Of a stretch of DNA of 51,698 bases, positions 33,573 through 51,258 are shown in pieces (the stretch's first letter is position 1; each line of letters starts with the position of its first letter). This stretch comes from Bacteroidota bacterium (lineage in GTDB: Bacteria > Bacteroidota > Bacteroidia > Bacteroidales > JAAUTT01). The position numbers and the translations under genes are program-made. Below the pieces are notes generated by a model. It searched no databases and had not been told where the DNA came from. It was given only the letters and a program-made list of their open reading frames with translations. The DNA is taken from contig JAIFLU010000011.1 in NCBI GenBank assembly GCA_020048915.1, positions 1 through 51,698 of the forward strand. The letters are read 5' to 3'.

Positions 33573-33695
33573 ACGTTTTCTTTAATCGGTTTAATTATTT
33601 TTAAAAGAAGGTTTTATAGTTAATAGTTAGTTAATCTGTCTTTATCTTGTCCGGTGTCATTCAGGATAAAAATATTCCAATCACTTACATTTCTT

Positions 33696-33703
33696 CAAAA
33701 GTA
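33696..33703 (-). promoter_or_regulatory. candidate -7 box for the GPH-GH10-GH43-tkt-rpiB operon
   Basis: On the minus strand the sequence reads TACTTTTG, fitting TAnnTTTG. The -33 site is not conserved. Transcription would start near 33689 with a leader of about 117 nt that includes TTAACTA-like heptads at 33613-33635. Confidence 0.4.
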
Positions 33704-34186
33704 TGATTTGAGCGAGGAATGGGTTAGTAAATTTTAGACAATTACTTAAAAAAATACTTCATTTTAACAGAAAAGCTTCTATAAAATAAATATATCTTGA
33801 ATAAACTTTTTTCATAAATTATTATAAACCTTCGCTATTTTTAAAACTGTTGAAACTAAAAAAGAAAAATCAATGCATAACTTTATTCAAGGATACATCA
33901 TTATATATTTCACAAGGATAAGAAATTGTTATAAAAGGAGATGCCGGCAACCTATCTAAGTTTCTAAGGTATAGTGGTAGTGGGGTTTTAAAATTACTTT
34001 GTTCGTAGTCCTTTTTAAAAATCTGGTATCCTGACGAATATGCTTCCTATAAATCCCTTTAAGAAATCATTGCAGAGATTAATCCCAAATTCTGATCAAA
34101 TATATTTTACCCTATTAAAAATGTATAGCAAATTCTAAACAATTAGTATAAAGATAAATAAGTATTTACTCCGGAAATCGACAATT

Positions 34187-34213
34187 AAAAAAGTAATTCT
34201 AATTGAGTTACTT
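34187..34213 (-). terminator. rho-independent terminator after the type-B carboxylesterase
   Basis: On the minus strand AAGTAACTC, loop AATTA and GAATTACTT form a 9-bp stem with one mismatch, running into TTTTTT. It starts 37 bp after the stop of the esterase gene and ends the GH95-to-esterase block. Confidence 0.65.
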
Positions 34214-34250
34214 GCAGAATAAATGTGAAAATTTTTTCATAATAATCCCA

Positions 34251-35813
34251 TTATTTAGCCCATGCCTCTCCTTCGGGTGTTCGCCTCCACTCAAAATAAG
34301 CATCTAATACTTTGAGCGATTCGACACTTGGAACAGGCCCGATGTGCGGTGTTGGTCCCAAAACCATTACCTCAGGATTTGCATCACTAAAAGCAGGCCA
34401 CTTAGGAACTTCTTTGCTGTTTGGGTCGCCAAATTTTGCGAAATTGGTCCAGTAAGTTCCCATCGCTTCTGAAATTTCAAGGTCTGACTTTGTGGTTTCC
34501 GGTTTCGATTTATCGAGGTGCATAAAAACATACGCCACATCCTGACCGTGCGGTGAGCCAAAACCAAAGCGTGGGGAATCTTCCGGATAATCGGGATGCT
34601 GATCGAAATAGTAATAGAAAACCTTCGACTTTCCGGTTTTGGCCTGAAGCTGCGCCCAGCTCCATGTTTGCCAACCAAAAGCGGCATCGCGCGCAAGGTC
34701 TCGTGCTGTTTTCGGAACCGTTTTCTCCCCAACCGGATACGCTTTAATTAGGTCGTCTGCAAATTTGCCATAACGTGCTTTTACTCCATTAACAAACTCT
34801 TCGGGAGTTTTTTCCCTCGAAAAGCTGGCGCCCTCGTCAGAGTTATAGCCAATTAGCACCGGAATATCGTTGTATTTTCCGGCCTGGTAAAGTTTATGTT
34901 GATCATCGGGAATAACATAACCATCCACAATGGGCCATGCTCCAGGCATACCAAAACCCATGGGGAGTTTATCCGCTTCAATTTTACGAAGATCGGCTAT
35001 GGACGAAACGCCTGATTTCTGAAGAAAAGCTTTACCATCTGTGGTTGCCTGCTGGAGGGTTTTCATATTTTCGCCGGGAAAAGTGGTTGGGCGTGTTGGG
35101 CCAAACGATCCCCCGCTTTGCGAAATAGCTCCATGGAATAACCCTTTTGCTAATGGCGAGGCACATAGCATGCTTACGGAAATTCCTCCGGCCGATTCGC
35201 CAAAAATGGTAACTTTACCCGGGTCGCCACCAAAAGCAGCAATGTTGTCTTTAATCCATTGCAAGCCGGCTATTTGATCGAGTAAACCGTAGTTTCCCGA
35301 AACATGTTTTGGGTTTTCTTCATTCAACTCAGGAAGTGCTAAAAAACCGAGTTGTCCCACCCTGTATGCAATGCTCACCAGTACAACCCCTTTCCGGGCA
35401 AGATGTTCGCCATTATGAACGGGATCGGATGTAGAGCCGAAACTAAACCCTCCACCATAAATCCAAACCAGCACTGGAATCTTTTCGTTTGCCGATTTTG
35501 CAGGGGTCCAGATATTCAGGTACAAGCAGTCTTCGCTTTTTCCCGATTGGGGGTTTCCGCCCTGCATAGGTGCGGGAGCAAACTTAGTTGTTTGTTTCAC
35601 TCCCTCCCATTTTGCAGCAGGCTGTGGAGCTTTCCAGCGAAGGTTCCCAACAGGTGGAGCAGCAAAAGGAATGCCTTTGTAAACGGTCAACCCGCCTTCA
35701 GAAGTAACTTGCACAAGCCCTTCCGCAACTTTGACAGGTGATGGTTGCTGGGCGATACTTTGCACAGCAATAAACATCATAAACATTGAAATTAAAACTG
35801 TTATCCTTTTCAT
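34251..35813 (-). CDS. secreted type-B carboxylesterase
   Basis: This 520-residue alpha/beta hydrolase has a signal peptide (MKRITVLISMFMMFIAVQSIAQ). It has the carboxylesterase type B signatures SEDCLYLNIWTP, the oxyanion loop YGGGFSFGS, the nucleophile S207 (FGESAGGISVSM), the acid E327 (YNSDEGASF) and H422 (GSPHGQDVAYVF). Broad esterases of this family sit in several hemicellulose loci and may remove acetyl or aromatic esters; the real substrate is not known here. It is 53 bp after a CE1 esterase and last in its block, followed by a terminator. Confidence 0.88.
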   Translation of the reverse strand: MKRITVLISMFMMFIAVQSIAQQPSPVKVAEGLVQVTSEGGLTVYKGIPFAAPPVGNLRWKAPQPAAKWEGVKQTTKFAPAPMQGGNPQSGKSEDCLYLNIWTPAKSANEKIPVLVWIYGGGFSFGSTSDPVHNGEHLARKGVVLVSIAYRVGQLGFLALPELNEENPKHVSGNYGLLDQIAGLQWIKDNIAAFGGDPGKVTIFGESAGGISVSMLCASPLAKGLFHGAISQSGGSFGPTRPTTFPGENMKTLQQATTDGKAFLQKSGVSSIADLRKIEADKLPMGFGMPGAWPIVDGYVIPDDQHKLYQAGKYNDIPVLIGYNSDEGASFSREKTPEEFVNGVKARYGKFADDLIKAYPVGEKTVPKTARDLARDAAFGWQTWSWAQLQAKTGKSKVFYYYFDQHPDYPEDSPRFGFGSPHGQDVAYVFMHLDKSKPETTKSDLEISEAMGTYWTNFAKFGDPNSKEVPKWPAFSDANPEVMVLGPTPHIGPVPSVESLKVLDAYFEWRRTPEGEAWAK

Positions 35814-35866
35814 ATATTAATTTTTTGAAGATTAAATTATGTTCAGTTGGATGTCTCGAATTATAC

Positions 35867-37051
<1,185 letters not shown>

Positions 37052-37055
37052 TTAG

Positions 37056-40000
37056 TTACTTTAATCCATTATTTATAATGCGGAAATAATCAAACGAAAC
37101 GTCAAATGGCGTTCCCGGCTTGGTAGTATCTGAATTGAACCAGAAAGTACTTTTCATGTTTTGTGTTATTACCCCATCGCATACAATTAACCCAGCCTTG
37201 ATGTCTTTCAGCAAAACATTGGCAGTTCCAAGTGTTTCGTATTTTTCGCCATCAAATGAGTAGTATGCTTTGTAAAGGCCTCCTTTTTTCTCCAGTTTAA
37301 GAAACAAATTGTTGTTCCCAATAATTTCTTCTTTTAGATTGAATGATGCCATCGATTTTGTAATATCATTTTCTTCCATAATCAAGTCTATTGTTCCCGG
37401 AAAAATCTGCGAATCAGACACCCCGCCTCTGCTTGTTTTGATCACAGCCCTAAACATCAGTTTTACAAAATTCCGATCATCCTGATAAACCAGAATCCCT
37501 GCATTTTCAGGTTGTAATGGAGATCTAGAGCTAACTAATTTTGTTTCGATGGTCCAATCGTTGTTTGCACTCTGCAACAAAACATTTTTAGCATTATTCG
37601 AGCCCTCCGATACGTCGCCAACCTCGCTGGTAATAGTTAGTGAACCAGCTTTTTGCGAAAGGTTGCAGACCGAAGGATTTTTCCTGATCCACTCCCATTG
37701 TGGACCAACGGTGGCTTCATTAAATTCATCACTAACAGAATTACCATCAAAATTCAAATAATAGCTATTGTTTTCCAGCGTAATGTTGTCGATAAGTTTA
37801 ACCACAGCTGTTCCGGGAATACCTTTTGCTTGCTCAACATCAACCGTAATGCCCTCACTTATTGCAGAAGCTGCAACCACAGGTATTTTCGGGTTGTTTT
37901 TCAGAAGATAACTATATGCTTTTATGTCTATATTAAAACCGCTAATGTTTTTTCCGTTCACCGTAATTGATTTAGGGGTGAGATCGGGCATTACTTTTAG
38001 TGGATAACTATTGGAAACCGTGGTTCCATCGACCGTAACGTACGCAAAAACCGTTGCGGCTCCAACGCCAGTAGCAGTCACTTTTCCTTTTTCATCAACA
38101 CTTACAACCGATGGGTTGTTGCTTTTATAGGTAATTTTTGCTTTCGAAATATCATAAAAACTATCGTCGGACATAGCAGCAGTAACACTTGTTTGAACAG
38201 TATTTCCAGGCCTTAACACCACGTTGTCGCATTCGGCAACAACCGTGGTAAGTACCGGTTTATAAACGCCTTTCATGGTAGCTTCTACCTTTCCTTTGAT
38301 ATCTTTTGAGGAAGCCCCGATTTCGAAAATATATTTACCCTGATCAAATGTGATCCATCCCTTTTCCGTATCCCAGAACCAAAGGTCTTCACAATCAATA
38401 TCTATGGATACTGTTTTTAATTGTCCTGAAGGAATGGTTACCCTTTTAAATCCTTTTAACCGTTTTATAGGTCTTGCTAGAGCAACCGGACTATCAGGAG
38501 TCCTGACATAAATTTGTACCACTTCGTCACCATCAACTTTTCCTGTGTTCTTAACATCGACACTTACGGTGATTTTATCGGTAGTTGTTATGTTGTTTTT
38601 ACTAATGCTAAAGTTGCTGTATTCAAAAGTAGTGTACGACAAGCCAAAACCGAATTCGTACGAAACTTCCTTATCGTAATACCAGTAAGTTCTGCCATTA
38701 GTACCATCGCCCCGTAACGTATAATCGTTAAAATCGGGCAGGTCTTTTACCGATTTATGCCAGGTAACATTCAGCTTCCCTCCGGGGTTAACATCGCCAA
38801 ATAAAATTTTAGCCATGGCAGTACCTTGTGCCTGGCCATTGTAACCTGTCCAGATAATTCCGGGGATATTCGAATTGTTTTTGAATTGCTCCACTTCAAC
38901 CATTCCCATGGTTTGCATCACAACAATGGTATTTGGGTTAACAGCAGAAACAGCCTTGATCAGTTCATTCTGATTGCCCGGTAGGGTTATAGAAAACCTG
39001 TCGGATTCTTCCCTACCTGTACTTTGATCGGTACCAACAAAGATTAGTACCACATCGGCTGAGGCTGCCATATCCAATGTTTCTTTATCGGTAGCCGGTA
39101 CTTCCGGCTCATGATACACAAAAACCAGTGTTTGAGGCCCTGTAATGCCCAGCGTTTTAATTTTCACCGGCACAGTCTTTGGTCTTCCAAAACCGGGAAA
39201 TCCACCACTTTGCGGACTACCTGCAACTTTTTCTGAAGCAAGTATGTTTCCGGTTGCAGAACCAACCCTTACTTCGAGCAACCCGCCGTTTCCGGAAACC
39301 GTCATGTTGAACCTGATCGAATCCAGATTAGTTATATCGATATTGTTATATGCAGTCCAGTCCCCATCTTTGATTCCCCTTACTGCAGCTTGGCCAAACC
39401 TGGCCGAAGCAATTAAACCTTTTGCCGAAGCATCATATTTTGTGGCATCATAGCTTTGAACTTTTCGATCGGCGGTTATAGTAGAAAAACCGACCATTGT
39501 AAAAAAATCTGTTCTTTTTTCGGTATTTCCAGTAGAACGGGAAACGACTTCCGTATTCAGTTTGTTTTCTTTAATATAATTTTGAATTCCCTGCAAAGGA
39601 GTAATCCTTAATTCGGGTTCCACAGGACCTGAATAATCTCCCAGTTCAACCTTATCGGCTTGAGTCCCCAGTATTGCAACCTTTTTAATATTTTTCAGAT
39701 TGATAGGCAATCCTTTTTTCCCGGTTTTTACTACTACATCGTTCTTTAAAAGAACGGGGGTTTTGGTTGCAATTTCAATTGCCAGATCGTTATGCGAAGG
39801 GTCGTTGATTATGCCTGGCTTAATTCCGGCATAGGGTACCATTTGGGGCGGATCAAACTCACCTAACCTCATCCGGATGGTGAAAATATTTACAAGAGCC
39901 TTATCAATAGCACCTTGGGTAAGTATTCCCTGTTCCATTGCCTTAAGGGCATGATTTTGATATACCCCTCCACAATCGCAGTCAACACCTGCGATAATTC

Positions 40001-40880
40001 CCATTGTAGCTGCTTCTTCATTGCTTTTCGCATAATTGTGCCCCCTTACCATATCATCTATCGCACCGCAATCGCCTGTAATATAACCATCCAAACCATA
40101 TGTTCTTCGGGCTATGGTATCAATGAAAAATTTACTGGCCGATACAGGCACACCGTTTACCGCATTATATGCCGACATAATTGACGGAAGGTTGTAAACT
40201 CTGATCAATTTTCTGTATGGAGAGAGGTAAAATTCCCTCATGTCCCTGTCATCCATATTTGCACTACCAGAGTGCCGGTTAAACTCGGTGTTGTTTGCCA
40301 GGTAGTGTTTACCACAAGGTACAGTTTTCAGATAAACAGGGTCGTCTCCCATCATGCCCTGGATAAAACCTCTTCCTATTTGAGAAACCAGAAAGGGGTC
40401 TTCGCCAAAAGTTTCTGCGGTTCTTCCCCAACGGGGGTCACGGGCAGGTTCAATTACCGGCGACCAATAGGTAAGTGTAAAAATAAGGCCGTGATTAAAT
40501 CCCCTGGCTTCATCGGCAACAACCGATGTTTCGCGCTTTATAAGTTCGGGATCCCATGTCGATCCAACAGCTACACTGTTTGGAAACGAAGTGGCGGTCA
40601 TACCGCTGTTGTTATTCCTACCCATAACACCATGCAGCGCCTCGCCCCAAACATTGTAGCCCCCAACTCCCAAGCGGGGAATGGGAGGCATGGTATTGCC
40701 CAACTGACTTTGTTTTTCTTCGGGTGTCATCCTCGATACAAGGTCGGCAGCCCGTTCTTTAAAAGAATAAGCTGTGTTCAGGTAAATAGGTGTTTTTGCA
40801 CGCTCACTGCCTGGAATAAATGCCATGATTGCGAAAGAACTGAATATTAGAATACTCAGTACAGTTATTTTAGATTTCAT
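37056..40880 (-). CDS. multidomain GH3 beta-glycosidase (likely beta-xylosidase) with CBM-like insert
   Basis: At 1274 residues this is far longer than usual for GH3. Domains in order: signal peptide (about 1-28), GH3 TIM barrel (35-345) with nucleophile D270 (GYITGDCGAIDDM), and GH3 C-terminal sandwich (375-735). The sandwich is interrupted at about 465-595 by a CBM6-like beta-sandwich (GIKDGDWTAYNNIDI, then NGGLLEVRVGSATGNILASE). Then a fibronectin-III-like domain (755-865), a bacterial Ig-like group 2 domain (about 885-965, VSVDEKGKVTATGVGAATV), a linker beta domain (966-1045), and a C-terminal concanavalin-like domain (1050-1274) similar to those on GH43 enzymes. It should release xylose (or another beta-sugar) while bound to insoluble xylan. 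The insert occupies the site where many GH3 enzymes carry PA14. Confidence 0.88.
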   Translation of the reverse strand: MKSKITVLSILIFSSFAIMAFIPGSERAKTPIYLNTAYSFKERAADLVSRMTPEEKQSQLGNTMPPIPRLGVGGYNVWGEALHGVMGRNNNSGMTATSFPNSVAVGSTWDPELIKRETSVVADEARGFNHGLIFTLTYWSPVIEPARDPRWGRTAETFGEDPFLVSQIGRGFIQGMMGDDPVYLKTVPCGKHYLANNTEFNRHSGSANMDDRDMREFYLSPYRKLIRVYNLPSIMSAYNAVNGVPVSASKFFIDTIARRTYGLDGYITGDCGAIDDMVRGHNYAKSNEEAATMGIIAGVDCDCGGVYQNHALKAMEQGILTQGAIDKALVNIFTIRMRLGEFDPPQMVPYAGIKPGIINDPSHNDLAIEIATKTPVLLKNDVVVKTGKKGLPINLKNIKKVAILGTQADKVELGDYSGPVEPELRITPLQGIQNYIKENKLNTEVVSRSTGNTEKRTDFFTMVGFSTITADRKVQSYDATKYDASAKGLIASARFGQAAVRGIKDGDWTAYNNIDITNLDSIRFNMTVSGNGGLLEVRVGSATGNILASEKVAGSPQSGGFPGFGRPKTVPVKIKTLGITGPQTLVFVYHEPEVPATDKETLDMAASADVVLIFVGTDQSTGREESDRFSITLPGNQNELIKAVSAVNPNTIVVMQTMGMVEVEQFKNNSNIPGIIWTGYNGQAQGTAMAKILFGDVNPGGKLNVTWHKSVKDLPDFNDYTLRGDGTNGRTYWYYDKEVSYEFGFGLSYTTFEYSNFSISKNNITTTDKITVSVDVKNTGKVDGDEVVQIYVRTPDSPVALARPIKRLKGFKRVTIPSGQLKTVSIDIDCEDLWFWDTEKGWITFDQGKYIFEIGASSKDIKGKVEATMKGVYKPVLTTVVAECDNVVLRPGNTVQTSVTAAMSDDSFYDISKAKITYKSNNPSVVSVDEKGKVTATGVGAATVFAYVTVDGTTVSNSYPLKVMPDLTPKSITVNGKNISGFNIDIKAYSYLLKNNPKIPVVAASAISEGITVDVEQAKGIPGTAVVKLIDNITLENNSYYLNFDGNSVSDEFNEATVGPQWEWIRKNPSVCNLSQKAGSLTITSEVGDVSEGSNNAKNVLLQSANNDWTIETKLVSSRSPLQPENAGILVYQDDRNFVKLMFRAVIKTSRGGVSDSQIFPGTIDLIMEENDITKSMASFNLKEEIIGNNNLFLKLEKKGGLYKAYYSFDGEKYETLGTANVLLKDIKAGLIVCDGVITQNMKSTFWFNSDTTKPGTPFDVSFDYFRIINNGLK

Positions 40881-40919
40881 CTGTCTATTTTTATATTATT
40901 AGATTAAGGTCAGATGGAA

Positions 40920-40937
40920 TCCCGATAGCTATCGGGA
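40920..40937. repeat. 18-bp perfect palindrome
   Basis: TCCCGATAGCTATCGGGA is fully self-complementary and lies 40 bp upstream of the large GH3 gene, between it and the CE6-like gene. I recall it as a frequent palindrome in Bacteroidota intergenic DNA; it may be a REP-like element or a binding site. Confidence 0.6.
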
Positions 40938-41002
40938 CCAAATAGTCATACCCTTATGTGTAGAGCTATTCTAAATGGATGTTTCATGTTGAATTAATTT
41001 AG

Positions 41003-44451
<3,449 letters not shown>

Positions 44452-44522
44452 TAATTATTAGAGTAAGGATAAAATTGAATCTGCTCCGGAAAGTCTTTTA
44501 CCCCTTTCGGATAAACTCAGCA

Positions 44523-47003
44523 TTAAAGTTTTGAAATTTCAACAACTTGCCCCTTCTTCATCGTCAAATCGTACTCGTACACCATTTTTAGATTCAGAGA
44601 TGGTAACGCTGTTTTTGAATGATTTAGAGGAGGCGTTAATTCAGAAGTAGTATAAAAAGGATTGCTGTTTGAACCTTTCGCTTCCTTAAGCCTTTTGCCT
44701 TTTAATGGGTAGTAAGACCTAATTCGGCAATTCCCTCCATTTAAAGATTTTACCATAGCCTTTGCTATGATGCCATTCTCCCATTGGATATCTATTTCGA
44801 AACTTCCCTTTGCTTTCAGTCCTTTCACACTGCCATTTTTCCAGTTAGATGGTAACGCAGGCAGTAGATGGATAGCTCCATCGTGACTTTGCAGAAGCAT
44901 TTCGGCAATACCCGCAGTGCAACCAAAATTACCATCAATCTGAAAAGGTGGGTGCGCATCGAAAAGGTTGGGGTAGGTACCCCCACTTCCGCCCCAGGCA
45001 GCTTTGGGAGCAGGTTTCAACTGGGCTGTAATAAGTTTATAAGCATGGTCTCCATCGAGAAACCTTGCCCACCAGTTTACTTTCCAACCCATCGACCATC
45101 CGGTTGATTCGTCGCCACGTGCTAACAATGAAGTTTTTGCTGCTGCGAATAATTCCGGGTTACGATAAGGGGAAATCTGGTTTGAGGGGAATAATCCGTA
45201 TAAATGTGAAACGTGGCGATGGTTATCTGCCGGATTATCCCAATCGTACATCCATTCCTGCAATTGTCCCCACTGTCCAATCTGCATAGGAGGCAAACGT
45301 TTCATCGATTCTTTCATTTTAGCTATCAATTCATTGTCGGTTTTTAATATTTCAGCCGATTTGATTGCTATGGAGAATATATCGAATACCAACTGGTTAT
45401 CCATGGTGGTACCTGCTGATATCGATGACCCGTTGTGACCTTTCGGCTCATTTTCAGGAGAAATGGAAGGAGAAACTACTAACCATTTGTGTTCGGGCTC
45501 TTCCACTAAAATATCGAGGAAAAACAACGCAGCTTCTTTAATAACAGGATAAACCGACTTGAGGTATTTCGTGTCTCCACTGAATTCATATTTACCATAC
45601 AAATGCTGCGAGAGCCATGCGCCCCCCATGGGCCACATTCCCCAAAATGATCCATCAATGGGGCCATTAATTCTCCAAATGTCAGTATTGTGATGCAATA
45701 CCCAACCTTGGGCTCCATACATATCTTTGGCAGTTTGCCGGCCAGTTTGCGAAAGTTCCCGAACCATCTGAATCAGTGGCTCGTTCATTTCTGTTAGGTT
45801 GGTAATTTCGGATGGCCAATAATTCATTTCGGTATTAATGTTTACCGTATATTTACTATCCCATGGCGGAGAAAGCTGGTCGTTCCATATACCCTGCAGA
45901 TTGGCTGGCTGACCGCCAGGCCTCGATGACGAGATTAACAAATATCGTCCAAACTGAAAATATAAGGATACCAATTGAGGGTCGTTACCTTGGGCAAATT
46001 GTTCAACACGAACATCGGTAGGATTTTTAGCTGCATCGGTAACCCCCAGGTCGAGGCTTACCCGTTTAAAATAGTTTTGGTAATCGGCAATATGGTCTTT
46101 TAAAGCCTGATCGTAATTCTTTTTCAATGCATTCTGAAGATAAGCATTTACCCTTTCGGTGGCATTTCCGCTAATGTCGTTGTAATTATTGAAATTGCTT
46201 GCCATAGAAATATAAATAGTAGCCATGTCAGCATTATTCACATTCAGAGAAGAATCGGTCGCAGATAGAGTACCTCCGGAAGTAATAATTTTAACCTTAG
46301 CTTCGAATTTTACTGCACCTTTTATTCCATCCTGGTCGCTTGTTACCCCTGATAAAACCAGCTCGTTATTTCCATTCGACTTTACTTTACATGTCGGGAT
46401 CTTATCTTTTGCGGTGGGCCTGTCCATGGTAGCCGAAAAGTTTATAGACCCGGCTTTATCTGCGGAAATTCGGGCAATAATTACCTGATCCGGGAATGAT
46501 GAGAAAACCTGGGTTGTAAAATTAACTCCATCAAGGCTATACCTAGACAGTGTCACGGCTTTCTCTATATCAAGTTCTCTGTAGTAGTTGGTATAATTAT
46601 CATGTCCCTGAAAGTTCAGTTTAAGGTTACCAACAGTTTGATATGACATTCCATGCGAAGTTTTACTAATAATTTTCTGATTTACCAGATCCTGAGCTTC
46701 TTTATATCTTCCTTCAAAAATAAGTTTTCGAACCTCGGGCAGAGCCTCCTTCGCCTCAGGATTATCGTTACGGTTTGGCTGACCTGCCCATACCGTACTT
46801 TCATTAAGCTGGATCACTTCTTTCGAAGGGTCTCCGAACACCATGGCGCCAAGCCGGCCGTTACCCACAGGTAATGCCTCTACCCAAACTTTGGCTGGCT
46901 TATCGTACCACATAACCAATTTTCCGCTTTGCTGCGCATTTATTACAAGCAACGACTGAAAGCAAAAGATAAACAGGGTGAAGTAGAAACGTATTATCCT
47001 CAT
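44523..47003 (-). CDS. GH95 alpha-L-fucosidase / alpha-L-galactosidase
   Basis: This 826-residue secreted inverting enzyme has an N-terminal beta-sandwich (about 28-290; [23 protein letters not shown]-like LNESTVWAG), an (alpha/alpha)6 barrel and a C-terminal beta domain. Catalytic-site counterparts are N388 and N390 ([11 protein letters not shown]), which activate water in the characterised Bifidobacterium enzyme, E517 ([10 protein letters not shown]), and the [12 protein letters not shown] segment with the Asp. GH95 removes terminal alpha-1,2-L-fucose or L-galactose. A Bacteroides ovatus GH95 from a complex-xylan locus acts on L-galactose, so in this xylan context L-galactosidase is quite possible. 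It is first in its block; a terminator for the preceding block lies 67 bp upstream. Confidence 0.9.
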   Translation of the reverse strand: MRIIRFYFTLFIFCFQSLLVINAQQSGKLVMWYDKPAKVWVEALPVGNGRLGAMVFGDPSKEVIQLNESTVWAGQPNRNDNPEAKEALPEVRKLIFEGRYKEAQDLVNQKIISKTSHGMSYQTVGNLKLNFQGHDNYTNYYRELDIEKAVTLSRYSLDGVNFTTQVFSSFPDQVIIARISADKAGSINFSATMDRPTAKDKIPTCKVKSNGNNELVLSGVTSDQDGIKGAVKFEAKVKIITSGGTLSATDSSLNVNNADMATIYISMASNFNNYNDISGNATERVNAYLQNALKKNYDQALKDHIADYQNYFKRVSLDLGVTDAAKNPTDVRVEQFAQGNDPQLVSLYFQFGRYLLISSSRPGGQPANLQGIWNDQLSPPWDSKYTVNINTEMNYWPSEITNLTEMNEPLIQMVRELSQTGRQTAKDMYGAQGWVLHHNTDIWRINGPIDGSFWGMWPMGGAWLSQHLYGKYEFSGDTKYLKSVYPVIKEAALFFLDILVEEPEHKWLVVSPSISPENEPKGHNGSSISAGTTMDNQLVFDIFSIAIKSAEILKTDNELIAKMKESMKRLPPMQIGQWGQLQEWMYDWDNPADNHRHVSHLYGLFPSNQISPYRNPELFAAAKTSLLARGDESTGWSMGWKVNWWARFLDGDHAYKLITAQLKPAPKAAWGGSGGTYPNLFDAHPPFQIDGNFGCTAGIAEMLLQSHDGAIHLLPALPSNWKNGSVKGLKAKGSFEIDIQWENGIIAKAMVKSLNGGNCRIRSYYPLKGKRLKEAKGSNSNPFYTTSELTPPLNHSKTALPSLNLKMVYEYDLTMKKGQVVEISKL

Positions 47004-47070
47004 GGTAATGTCTTGGTTAAAAATTAATCCGGAGTCAAGCTAATTGTAATTTACTGTATCGATATTACCC

Positions 47071-47093
47071 AAAAAATCCCCCGAAGCGGGGGA
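47071..47093 (-). terminator. rho-independent terminator between the CE1 block and GH95
   Basis: On the minus strand TCCCCCG, loop CTT and CGGGGGA form a 7-bp GC-rich stem followed by TTTTTT. It lies 30 bp after the stop of CE1 paralogue B and implies a fresh promoter for GH95 in the 67 bp before its ATG, where I see no good consensus. Confidence 0.82.
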
Positions 47094-47122
47094 CTATGGG
47101 TAAATGATGTTTCGAAGCGAAC

Positions 47123-48295
<1,173 letters not shown>

Positions 48296-48325
48296 TTAAT
48301 CTGTATAATTCACAAATGCAATAAT

Positions 48326-48462
48326 AACCTCACCCCCTGACCCCTCTCCTGAAGGCGAGGGGAGCGGCTTCCCGTTAAATCAAAATTAATTAGAATTACT
48401 AATTCCCTTTTTAAGGAAGTGCAAAGTCCCTCTCTTGCTGGAGGGGGATTAAGGGTAAGGTT
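48326..48462. repeat. REP/MITE-like element with two GC-rich hairpins in inverted orientation
   Basis: The left part starts AACCTCACCCCCTGACCC and contains the hairpin CCCCTC...GAGGGG (48341-48362). The right part contains CCCTC...GAGGG (48428-48445) and ends GGGTAAGGTT, an imperfect inverted copy. The core is AT-rich. Similar C-rich/G-rich intergenic elements recur in Bacteroidota genomes. It separates CE1 paralogues B and C. Confidence 0.65.
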
Positions 48463-48469
48463 CTCCAAA

Positions 48470-51209
<2,740 letters not shown>

Positions 51210-51258
51210 TAGTAGACGATTTAGTAGTATAAAAGATGTATCAGATTATGGTCGACAA

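Larger units (their letters stand above)
33573..34250. other. long AT-rich intergenic region upstream of the GPH operon
   Basis: In these 678 bp I find no reading frame worth calling, no tRNA and no clear RNA gene. It contains a candidate -7 box at 33696-33703 for the minus-strand operon and, at the right end, the terminator of the esterase operon (34187-34213). The middle part shows nothing I can name. Confidence 0.55.

Noticed and set aside
33573..34250. tRNA or small RNA gene in the 678-bp gap
   Set aside because: No cloverleaf, no conserved T-loop (GTTCRA) and no structured GC-rich core was found; only promoter- and terminator-like sites can be supported.
40272..40850. 192-codon plus-strand frame opposite the large GH3
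   Set aside because: It is antisense to the conserved GH3 barrel and has the composition of a shadow frame.
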